Shown here: piece after piece, positions 54,901 to 64,000 of the stretch | Layout: the number at the start of each line of letters is the position of its first letter | How positions within the stretch are numbered: the first letter of the stretch is position 1 | Assembly (NCBI RefSeq): GCF_000264905.1 | Contig: NW_006763158.1 | Span: 186,001 to 250,000, forward strand | Direction of reading: 5' to 3' | Source: Stereum hirsutum FP-91666 SS1 | Taxonomy: Eukaryota > Basidiomycota > Agaricomycetes > Russulales > Stereaceae | Length of the DNA stretch: 64,000 bases | The notes under the pieces: model-generated | The model's input: the letters and a program-made list of their open reading frames with translations, nothing else | Told to the model about the DNA's origin: nothing | Database searches by the model: none | Program-made: the position numbers and the translations under genes

Positions 54901-57900
54901 CTCTTCCCTTCCCTCACCTCACATTCCCTTCTCCTCCTTATCCCCACACCTCGCTAATCCATCCCATCCATATCATCGCACCGCCCCGTCCTAACATCAT
55001 TCCCATCGCACGCAGTTTCCCAGCCCAAGGTTTCCCCTCCGAGATCCAAGCCTACCGCCCGCCGCAAGCCGTCAATAACGCGGCCATCGCGAAGGTCGTG
55101 TGTTCGAGCGGGGGAGGGGAGAATCTGTTTGCGGCGGTTTCGGAGAATGGAGAGATTTTTACGTTTGGGCCCACCGACGTTGGGAGCAGTGGTGGAGGTG
55201 GAGGGGGGTTTGGTGGTGGTGGAGGCGGTGAAGAACGTGGTGAGAAGGAACGTGAAAGGGAGAGGGAGAGGGAGAAGGTGGCGACGGTGAGGCCGCAGAG
55301 GGTATGGGCTTTGAGGAAGCAGTGGAGTGCTGTGAGGGTATGTGACCCCCTTTCCTTTTCACTTCTCACTAGCCAACTTCTTTATGTTGATTCGATGCTC
55401 ACCGTCTGTTGTTCGTTCATCAGGACGCGGCGCTAGGCGCAGACGGCACGATCATCATCTGCACCGAATCAGGCCACGTCTTCGTCCGCTCCCGAAACCT
55501 CAAAGCCGCCCCCTCCCTCCCAAACCTCAACCTCAACGCTCCACCCTCTCTTTCCACCCTCTCCACACACTCAGCATTAACATTCTCGTCCCACGCGTCA
55601 CCCTTCTCCGCGCCTTTCCACACCACACTCCCCAGCTCTTCCTCCAACAGCAACAGTAACGGTAACAAGCCGTTCAAGTTCCACAGGGTACCGTATATAC
55701 AGCGCGTGGTGGCTGTGGGCGCGAATGATACGGGGGCGTTGAGCGCGTTGAGGAGTGAGTTTAGGGGGGAGAGGATCAAGCTCGACGTCGATGAGGAAGG
55801 AGGTATGGGTATAAATATGGGGAGGGGCGGGAGGAGAGGGATCGAGAGGGATTTGGAGGGCGTTAGGCCGTGGGTTGGGTTTGAGGATCCGGAGGGGGAT
55901 GGGGAGAGGGTCGAGCCGGGGATATTGGAGAGGACGGTTCGGAAGGAGGGGATGGGTGAGGGGACGATGAAGGTGGCGGGTGGGAAGCAGGGGGAGGGAG
56001 TGCAGGAGACGTTGGAGGGGCCGGTGGAGGAAGAGGAAGAGGCGGAGGAGGTGGGGGTCGAGGAAGATGTGAAGGGCTTGGAGGAGCTGTGGAGGGTCGT
56101 TGTGAAGGATGAAATCAAGAGGAAACAGGAAGGTGGGGATGGGAGAGGCTTGTTCACGGATAGGAATATTTGGGCGCATGGAGCCGATTTGAGTGTGCTG
56201 GTCAAGTGGAAAGGCGGAGAGTTCGAGCTCCCGGTGCATCGGGTGTTGATGGCCGCGAGGAGTGAACCGCTGACGGGGTTGTTGGACGGGAGAGTGGAGA
56301 GTTTGAGGGATAAGGAGACGGGGATCTCCATGAGCGTCCAGGGCTCCTCGGCGAAGTCGTTGCTCGTCTCGGGCTGCCACCCATTCTCGGTGCTCATTAT
56401 CGCGCATTATATCTACTCGGACCAACTGCTCGCGATCTGGGACAATCGAGTCTCGAGACGGATGCAGCCCCTGCTCTCCACTGGCGGTGGCGGTGGCTCC
56501 AAGAACTTGCAGGCGGCACAAGTGACGAAGGAGCTCAGGGGGTTGGCGAGGTTGATGGGATTGGAGAAGGCGGAGGAGGCGTTGAGGAGAGCGGCCAAGT
56601 ATGAGCCCGAGGGGACGATGGTCAGGGATATGTGTCGCCTTTTCAGGACTAGTCAGCTCGTCTCTCCTGCCACCACCACCACCGCCGCCGCCGGTCCTGT
56701 GTCCACGGGAGCGTTGAAACCGGACGTTGTGCTGAGATTGGCGGATAGGGAGGTGTATTGCCAGTCTGCAGTTTTGAGGGCGAGGACACCGTTCTTTGAG
56801 GCGTTCTTTGGGGAGGAGGAGTGGACGAGGGAGAGGTGGGAGGGCGATGATGAAGGTGCCGATGGAGGGAAAGTGTTGAGGATTGAGCTGGGTCATTTGA
56901 GGTGGAGGGCGATGGAGTATGTTGTGAGGTTTATGGTTTGTGGGGAAGAGGAGGGAATATTCGATGGATTGGGTGAGTTCGAGCTTTGGCTATGCATCAC
57001 ACATGCCTTACTCATTTGGACCTGGATTGTTGTAGATTTCATTGAGACCGTGGATACTTTATTGGACTTCATGTTCGAGGTCATGTCCGCCGCAGTATGT
57101 GTCATCGCCCAGCCTCTACGCTATCTTCCCATGTTTGACCATCTCTTCTCCACAGAACGAGCTCCTCCTGGACCGTCTCCTGCTCATATGTTCCTCTATC
57201 ATCCTGAACTACGTCACCGTGCACAACGTCTGCTCCATCCTCGCCGATTTCTCGTTCCTCGACTGTACGCCGCTCATGGATCGTCTCCACCGCTACATCG
57301 CCGTCAACATGGAAACCCTCCTCGAATCACGCATGCTCGACGACCTCACGCCCCACCTCATCCGCTCCATCGCCTCCTCCGTCCGACACCACCAACAGCT
57401 CAAGCTCCCCGTATCGCGATCCGACCTATTAGCCAACCAAGCAATGCAGAAGCCCGAGATCGCTCGTTGGTTGGCTGAGCAGGATATCCCGAAACCGATC
57501 GTAAGGACAGCGAGGCAGGAAAGGGAGGTCAACGCGAAGATGGCGATGTCGCCTAGGTTGTCGCCGAAGAGGAGCAGGAAGGCTTCGGGGCCGTCATCGC
57601 CGATGAGCAGTCCGTTGGTGAGACCAGCGCAGAAGGCGGCGACGGCGTCTGGGCCGCCACCACAGGGAGATGATCTGTTTGCGATGGACGATGCGGATTT
57701 CGTGCCCGCGTTGAATCTCGGTGCTGACGCTGTGCATACGAGTTCGAATGTGCCGACGCTTGGGGCGGAGAGTGGGGTTCTGCCGGTTGTGTCTGGCTCT
57801 CCAGGGAAAGCAGGGCCATGGAAGGCAAAATCGGCTGGTCCTCGGTCAGTTGCTCAATTCATCGTGGTGTTTCGAGACTCATTTCTTTTGCCATCGACCT

Positions 57901-59090
57901 TAGTGTCGATATGAAGGCCATCCTCGCCGCCGAGGAAGAAGAGTCTCGACATGCACAACTCCGTCATGCCAGCTCATCTTCTCAGCTCGTCAAGGGCAAA
58001 GCGACCGCGTCGAGAGAAGACATGAAGAGGACGCCCGTCGATCCTGCTCCAGGTTCCTCTGTCCCCGGTTCTTCGGCGGGTCCGTGGCGGGCCACAATGG
58101 CTCCTACCGGTAACGTTCCGTTGGGTCCCACTCCGGGTCAGGTAGTCAATACGCCGCCGAGGGAGTTAATGCTCCAGGCAAGGATGAAGGAGTCTCCTAG
58201 GGGATCGCCGTCGCCGTCGATGAATATCACTCCGGGCCCCGCTACGCCTACGAGGGCGTCTGGTATGGGTATGGGGTCGTCGAGACCTTCGCTTGCGCCT
58301 GTGCAACCTTCGATGCCTGGTTTGGGGCCTGTAATCACGCCATCGAGACAGGCTCCGTCTAAGCCGTCAAAGTCGGGACTTGCAATCTCTCGTCAAGCAT
58401 CGTACGTCCTCCCTTCGACGGCTCCATTATGCGTTATTTTGTCGTGCTGACTGTTCTTTTGTCCTTGTTCGCTGCTGATCATACAGAACCGTGGGCAGTA
58501 ACAGCGCATGGACACTCCCTCCCGTCCAACCCATCGTCGAACCGACGCCCAGCGCCTCCCAAGCACCCATGTCCTTCGCCGCCATCCAACAATTACAGCT
58601 CGAGCAGGGCGTCGCGCCCGCGAAGGATAAACGGTCGTTGAAGGAGATCCAGGAGGAAGAGAGGGCAAGGCAGGCGGAGGAGGACTTTTTGAAGTGGTGG
58701 GCTGAGGAGGAGGAGAGGGTCAGAGTGGAGAATGAGCAGATCGCGGCGTTGGTGTCGGAGCAGGGACAAGGGCAGACACAGCGGCGTGGGCAGGTGGCTG
58801 GGTCGAGGGGGAAGAAGACGAAGAAGCCGAGAGGGGAGGGGAAGGGGAGGCCGTCGCAGTCTAATGGGCAGGGCGGGGAGCAGCCAGCTGAGGCCTCTAG
58901 GACTGGTGCTGATGCGGGTGTGGCGGGAGTGTCAAAGGGGCCAAGAAGTGATGGGCGGAAGCAGGGGTCTCAACAGCAGCAGCAGCAACCACAACAACCA
59001 CAACAGGGTCAACCCAAACGGCCATCTGGCTCGAATCGTAAGGCTTCTAGTAATGCGAAGAACGTCCCTCGCTCGAACGCGAACCCATAG
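51966..59090 (+). CDS. Ankyrin-RCC1-BTB protein, IBTK / Btb3-like
   Basis: Thirteen exons: 51966-52363, 52478-52627, 53766-53962, 54022-54082, 54142-54545, 54637-54722, 54802-54875, 55016-55337, 55424-56972, 57036-57094, 57156-57844, 57904-58401 and 58487-59090. Domains in order: ankyrin repeats (GRTVLHLACS; NRWTALHRALYSGNIEAA; DWEGYRAFDLYN); an RCC1 propeller (ELFTWGTNRNAALGH; NLRVCGFASSGRLG; LALTEAGSVLSWGLN; VWTWGKNGGQLGYD; DGTIIICTESGHVFVR); two BTB domains (LVKWKGGEFELPVHRVLMAA and DVVLRLADREVYCQSAVLRA); and a disordered tail with SFAAIQQLQLEQG, a charged coiled coil and a poly-Gln end. This order is that of animal IBTK and fission-yeast Btb3, substrate adaptors of CUL3 ubiquitin ligases, so it likely recruits substrates to a CUL3 ligase. 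Gly-rich inserts interrupt the propeller. The 1.1-kb second intron is unusual. Confidence 0.88.
52628..53765 (+). other. 1138-base intron of the IBTK-like gene carrying degenerate repeats
   Basis: The donor is AG|GTGTGT and the acceptor TCTCACAG; joining gives TNR-NAALGH, which fits the RCC1 blade. All other introns of this gene are under 150 bases. The intron holds four diverged copies of a unit of about 155 bases (53040-53217, 53218-53378, 53379-53528, 53529-53680). Each has GCTGTGGATTCGT-like and CTTTGTGTGGCGT-like blocks, then CCACCTCGTCCTC and CGCCCCTATC. No ORF with a domain is present. Confidence 0.75.
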
Positions 59091-59655
59091 CATCCCATGG
59101 GCCTGATTATCTAACTTATGCATATGTCTAGTCTCTATGTGGCCATTTCAGTGTCTCCGTTCCTGTATAAGTACCTTTTTTACACCTTTCGTTCTCAAGT
59201 TTGGAATGTGTACGTAGAAGTAGATCTCTGGTTTTTGTTTTACCTGCGTTACAGTATTTCGGTCCTGGCTATTCTCTTTCGTGGTAGATTCAGACTTTTC
59301 CCATGTATACAAGTAGAATGATCCTGTAGACTTTCAAGTTGTAGGTCAACGTCAATACATGTATAGGATGCTCACGAGGCTCGTTGTTCTATCACTGCTT
59401 TCTGTATATCTACAATCCCATAGCCTCCGACACGTCAGGTTCAAACGCACCTTGGATCGAGAATGAGTGTCCAGTAAAAAGACAGAAGACCTCCTTCAGA
59501 AGTCCACTCGCAGCGTGTCCAGCAATAGAGGGTCATAAATCGCTACATATGATATAACATTATTACAAGCGTGAGTTTCATTCGTACTTTCATTTACAGC
59601 TCGTGAGCGCCACACAGTCAGATCGGTGGCCCCTGACCAAGCAGCAGCGAGGGAT
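59091..59655. other. 3' region between convergent IBTK-like and lipase genes
   Basis: AT-rich sequence containing the 3' UTRs of both genes. No clean AATAAA is evident; T-rich stretches at 59170-59290 may serve the plus gene. Confidence 0.45.
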
Positions 59656-61193
59656 CAACTGCAGAACGGCGTGCTATTCTTGATACCATAGTACTGTCGA
59701 ATCCATAATAGTCACGGTCGTCAGCAATCCCAAGACCTCCAAACATGAGAGCAAACACTCACCACCAAATGGGCATCCGCATCCCCGAACACGACAGAGT
59801 CCGAACAATCCGGATCTTCGCCATCGGCCGCGCACTGTGTCGTATTCTCTGGAGAGGCCGGGTCTGGGTTTTCCCAGTACTCGATTCCTGGTTCAGAGGG
59901 ATGCGGTGAGTAAATAAGGAACAACTTTTCGGGGTGGTGGGTAAGGGGAGGGAAAAAGTTACTTACCGTGGTGGCGGTAGCCAATAGCTCGAGGGATGAG
60001 ATGAGGAACACTGCGGTGCAACATCTGAGGCTCGAAAAATAAGTATTTCGAAAGTGCTTTGAGGACTTACATGTCCGTTGTGTGGACCGCTTAATTCGCG
60101 AGAGTTGATTAGCTAGAGCCAAAGAATGGCATCGATCGTGCATAGAAAGAGAGCGTACATCGATATGCATTCGTCCCGAATTTATCATTCACCCAGTACG
60201 CATAGACATCATTACCTGTCCGCACTTGTCCATACGTATACATTCGTACAGAGCTATTCAAGTTCACGTACACAAAATCAACCATCGATAAATAAATCTA
60301 GTGGCGAGAGGTCGTAATATACGCACTTCGACGGGAAGTTCTGCTGTAGCGTGATACCAGCGAGAGATGCCAGCGAACCGCCGAGTGAGTGGCCCGAAGT
60401 GACGAGAGCGTATCCGGGGTGAGCGTCGAGCTGTTCTTGAACGATAGAGAGAACGGTCGACGCCACAGAGTTCCAGCTGTGGGATGGAGATATGGTTCGA
60501 GTTCAGCCATGTCGAAGTCAAACTTAAAGGAATGGAACTTACGCAGTCAGGAAGCCAAGATGTGCGAGCGTGCCAGCTATGGATATACGAGGAGGTTTTG
60601 GTTTTGGGAACCATAGCTTGGACGACGATATTGTCAGACGCACCTGGCGGTGAAGTCCCACTGGCTTTGAACGGTACCAGAAGGATATCTACATCTGTAA
60701 GATAGTCCTGCAAGGTCGTGCTAATACGGACAAAGACAAGAAATGTCAGCGTTCGGCTGAATTACCAAACGCATCTGGCAGGGAAATCTCCCACGCACCT
60801 TCCACGCAGAGACACGATGATTTCCTGACGGGTGTCATCTCGAGCGATAAAGCCTTGGGTATCCGTAGAATTGTTACTGAACTGTGAAAGAAGTTTCGTC
60901 GGATCAGGACTGCCAGCAAGTATTCAATATTGGGAGGGAGTACTTCGGTAACGAGCGTGTTCCCACTCGGGGAAGCACAAGTAGTCGAGTACGCCGAGAA
61001 GGCGTATTCGACATAAAACGACAGGTCGTCATAGAGTTCTACGCGATGTGAAGAACAAAGATATCAGATCGCGTGATACCCTCACGGTAGTATGGGCATG
61101 CGCACCTTGCGATATAGACCTTTTAACAGGCACGGCATGGACCACCTCTCCTAGAAACGTAGCAAGCACGAGAGCAAGATTAAGGACGCGCAT
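59656..61193 (-). CDS. Secreted class-3 (fungal) lipase
   Basis: An alpha/beta-hydrolase of the fungal lipase class 3 family, acting outside the cell on acylglycerols or related esters. Exon 1 (61193) encodes a signal peptide, MRVLNLALVLATFLGEVVHA, with a likely cleavage after VHA. Following exons give ELYDDLSFYVEYAFSAYS, GFIARDDTRQEIIVSLRGS (the oxyanion-side strand), TTLQDYLTDVDILLVPF, HLGFLTAWNSV and the nucleophile elbow VTSGHSLGGSLASLAG with the catalytic Ser. VRMYTYGQVRTGNDVYAYW follows, then HTTDIVPHLIPRAIGYRHHG, which contains the catalytic Asp region, GIEYWENPDPASPENTTQC, and DAHLVYYGIKNSTPFCS-stop, where the catalytic His is in AHL. The last 70-base intron (branch CTGAC, acceptor TTCGACAG) is needed to reach this end. 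About ten short introns; all triad positions are present. It is divergent from coronin. Confidence 0.85.
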
Positions 61194-62189
61194 AGTAAGC
61201 CAGCTAGCTCAGTGAAAGAGTCCCAGCAGCACTCCTTTTCACTATGAGCGGTCAGTAGGCACCGAACTGGCAGGTGAACTGGTCAAGGCTCAGAGCAAGG
61301 ACAGAGGCTGCGGGGAGAGCACAATGCTTGCATCTCCTCCCCGGCTTATAAGGACATGAACTCGACAGGAACGCCCAGGGATTGCCCTGTGAATGTGAAC
61401 CCCAAAGATCCGGTGACCTGGCTTCTGCGGACGGAGAAAGAAAGGCGATCGAGGGGATCATGACACGATACAAACGACGAACGGAAATCTTCCTCAAAGT
61501 CATGGGGAAAACGCTGAGAAGATTGGCGTCCTCGCCACGCGGACAGAGACTCCTGAGAGGACGCGTTCATCTGCCCCATTTTTTCACATTAAAAGATGTC
61601 GGGCTGAAGTTAGGCTGCGCAACTTGGCGATTACAGAGGATTATAGGGTCTCATACAAGCTTTTGTGCTCTGAAGGGGATGAATGACGCAATTTTAGGTT
61701 AGGAGTTCATACCGGTCAGAAGGTGGCAGGATGTCGACGTCGATCCGGACGCAAACTGCTCTGCAGCTTTCCAGGGAAAGTTTTCGAGGGCGGCAAGCTG
61801 TGCACGACAATTCCAAGAAAATTATCTCCGCGATATTCCCCTCTCATGACAGTCAGCGTAAACGGTAGTTGTTCCCTCGTGGACAGTATTCAAGCTCAAG
61901 TCGTGTGACCCTCCTGAGGCCTGAACGATCGCCGTCGCCCTAAAAATGGAGTGGAAGTATTGTTTGAATAGCTGACGCCATCACGTACTCACACTTGTGA
62001 AAAGCATATGGTAGTAAGTATAGCACGTTGGGTGGACGTCGATGAAGAGGTTAAGGGAGAGTGGCGACCCCGGCAACCCTATGTTCATCAATAAACGGAT
62101 CAGTACGAGGTGTCAGGGGGTCTTCTGCTGCTATATCGACCGTAGGTAGCGCCGCGCGCCTGAGTGTTGTATCTTGATACGTGACCGTC
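61194..62189. promoter_or_regulatory. Divergent intergenic region between lipase and coronin
   Basis: Nearly 1 kb between outward-facing starts. A minus-strand TTATAAG (61345-61352) is a possible TATA box about 155 bases before the lipase ATG. A 106-codon plus-strand ORF (61382-61702) has no domain and is not accepted as a gene. Confidence 0.4.
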
Positions 62190-64000
62190 ATGTCTCGGTT
62201 TGTGCGAGCTTCAAAATATCGGTAAGACGTTCTATATTATCCATGTTCGCTTGTAGATATTCATTTTGAAGTCTTTTAGCCATGTTTTCGGCCAGCAGAG
62301 CAAAAAGGAGCATGGCTTGGACAACTTGAAGGTGTCGAACAGTGCTTGGGATACGAATCTCATCGCTGCGTCGGGCGTACGTTCAATTTGGATCGCAACT
62401 ATTTCTACAAACTAATGGTATGGTGTATTATATCAGAAATACATCAGTGTCAACTGGAACGCGTCGGGAGGAGGAGCATTTGCCATTCTGCCCGCACCGT
62501 CCCCCTTCGGAGTCACCAGCACAATTCCCTTCAAACTCCCAGACATCATTCCTCTGGCTCGTAGCCACACCGCTGCCGTTCTCGATACCGACTGGTCTCC
62601 GCACAGCGACGATACCGTTGCATCTGCCGGCGAAGATGGCAAGGTCATGATTTGGAAGGTCGAAGCATCCCAGTTCGAAGATTGGGGCACTGAGGGCTGG
62701 CAACCGCGCGACTTCGACCCCGTCCTCCGTATCGACGCATCCCCTCGTAAGATCGGTCAGGTCCTTTGGCATCCAACCGCGCAACATGTTCTCGCCAGTG
62801 CTGCAGGCGACCATACTGTCAAGCTCTGGGATCTGGGCTCACCCGAATCACCGAAGTCGGTTCTTGGCGGACACGGAGATGCGATCCAGAGTCTCGCATT
62901 CAATCCAACTGGCCAGGTTGTAGTGACGACGTGCAGGGATCGTAAGTTGAGGATATTCGATGCGAGGGCGGGAGGAGACGCGGTCAGAGTCGCGGATGGA
63001 CATGGCGGGATCAAAGGCGCGCGGGTGGTGTGGATGGGTGACAAGGATCGGATCGCGACGACCGGGTTCAGCAGGATGAGTGACCGGCAGGTTAGTATTT
63101 GGGAGACGGGCGGTTTGGGCAACGTCAAGACGATCACGCTCGATCAGTCCTCTGGTGTCGTCATGCCCTTCTGGAGCGACAACAATATCTTGTTTTTGGG
63201 TGCGTTTTTCTTCTTCCATCGTCCTTAATCCAATGTTCTGATCGGCGACGGTAGCTGGAAAGGGGTAAGTCCTGAGAGACCACAGAGTCATTCTTCATAC
63301 TGACATCGCCGCAGAGATGGTAACATCCGCTACTATGAATACGAGAACGACAACCTCTACGCCCTCGACGAGCACAAGTCGAGCGATCCCCAGCGTGGCA
63401 TGTGCTTCCTTCCCCGCCGCGCCCTCTCCACCCCCGACTGCGAGATAGCCAGAGCCTACAAGATCTCAGGCTCATCCATCGAAGCCATCGCTTTCGTCGT
63501 GCCCCGAAAGGTGCGTAATCTCCCTTCTAACCCCTACCCAACATTCATCTTGCTGAATCCCCTTTCCAGTCCGACTCCTTCCAATCCGATATCTTCCCTC
63601 CCGCTCCCTCCGCCGAACCCTCCCTCACCGCCGGCGAATTCTTCTCCGGCAAGCCTCCCTCTGTCAAGCTCGTCAGCCTCGAAAGCGGAGTCACGACCTC
63701 CGTCCCTGGTACGCCCATGACCGCCCCGACACCGAAGCAGACCGCGCCGCCACCGAAAGCAGAACCTGTGCCCACGCCTGCGTCTCCACCATCTGCACCG
63801 GTTGTCAAGCCTGAGCCAGTCGAGCCTGCCACCCCAGTGTCTGCCGTCGTGTCCTCGCCCGTGGAGGCCAAGGCTCCTTCGCGCTCTTCGACTTTCGGTG
63901 CTGTAAGTCTTGTGCTACTCCTATGTATGACCGCAGTACTAGAAGCTGACGTTGGTCTCTGTGTTTCCTTTACTTTTGAATAGGACGCCGGCGCCGCTTT
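62190..64000 (+). CDS. CRN1: Coronin, actin-binding WD40 protein (5' part, runs off the window)
   Basis: Coronins bind F-actin and the Arp2/3 complex and shape cortical actin patches. Exons: 62190-62221, 62281-62376, 62437-63199, 63255-63264 (10 bases), 63315-63510, 63570-63902, and 63984 to the window end. The diagnostic N-terminus is MSRFVRASKYRHVFGQ, followed by VSNSAWDTNLIAASG and YISVNWNASGGGAFAI. The propeller repeats follow: HTAAVLDTDWSPH, VASAGEDGKVMIWKV, HVLASAAGDHTVKLWDL, GDAIQSLAFNPTG, DRKLRIFDARAG, MSDRQVSIWETGG and GDGNIRYYEYEND. The coronin C-terminal extension starts at RGMCFLPRRAL. After about residue 420 a Pro/Ala/Lys/Glu-rich unique region begins (PAEPSLTAGEFFSGKPP). The usual C-terminal coiled coil lies outside the window. 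Phase is kept at every junction, including the micro-exon. Confidence 0.93.

Noticed and set aside
55420..56896. Long antisense ORFs (325 and 432 codons) opposite the BTB part of the IBTK-like gene
   Set aside because: They are Pro/Ser/Arg-rich mirror frames of a GC-rich coding exon, have no domain and no splice pattern, while the plus strand carries BTB and RCC1 motifs.
61382..61702. 106-codon ORF between lipase and coronin
   Set aside because: Lies in a divergent promoter, has no start context or domain and no exon partners.
1..64000. tRNA, rRNA or reverse-transcriptase/transposase genes
   Set aside because: I looked for cloverleaf-like boxes, conserved rRNA blocks and YxDD or DDE-type motifs in the ORFs and found none that I could support; a covariance-model search would be needed to be certain.

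Overview
The window is nuclear DNA of a filamentous basidiomycete, most likely an Agaricomycete (mushroom-forming fungus). Reasons: genes are split by many short introns (about 45-70 bases, GTRNGT donors, CTNAY branch sites); a DUF6533 membrane-protein gene is present, a family I know from mushrooms; and 64 kb holds only about 15 convincing genes, with no bacterial operon features. I did not identify the species. Exon joins were made by hand from splice sites, reading phase and family motifs.

Left part (1-15.3 kb): an XPA-C-like small gene (minus), a DUF6533 multi-pass membrane protein (minus), a sterol-desaturase/fatty-acid-hydroxylase family enzyme with all three histidine boxes (minus), several kb with no convincing gene, then a seven-exon short-chain dehydrogenase/reductase (plus).

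Middle part (15.6-37 kb): the snRNA cap hypermethylase TGS1, followed by an array of five paralogous, same-strand genes (A-E) that I do not recognise. Each protein starts MC with an early Cys cluster. A phase-0 intron follows, then a second Cys cluster (C-x2-C-[AV]-x2-G-C-x2-C; one Cys replaced in E), then a long low-complexity tail. A decayed piece of TGS1 lies inside the array, so the array seems to have grown by block duplication that included its neighbour. An intact cupin-fold gene with a C-terminal membrane segment sits between C and D. A near-perfect palindrome, GTGCCAC(T/A)GTGGCAC, recurs between these genes.

Right-middle part (37.6-48 kb): a tandem segmental duplication with units of about 4.5 kb, offset by about 5.7 kb. 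Each unit carries a broken cupin pseudogene and one copy of an unknown acidic nuclear-looking protein (F and G). A 373-bp inverted-repeat element with TA flanks (MITE-like) lies between the units.

Right part (48.4-64 kb): an unknown coiled-coil/Ser-rich protein (minus), divergent from a large ankyrin-RCC1-BTB protein of the IBTK/Btb3 type (plus, 13 exons, one 1.1-kb repeat-filled intron), a secreted class-3 lipase (minus), and the 5' part of coronin (plus, running off the window, with a 10-nt micro-exon).

The housekeeping genes (TGS1, IBTK-like, coronin) are conserved. The region between them is young and duplicating, with lineage-specific genes, pseudogenes and repeats.
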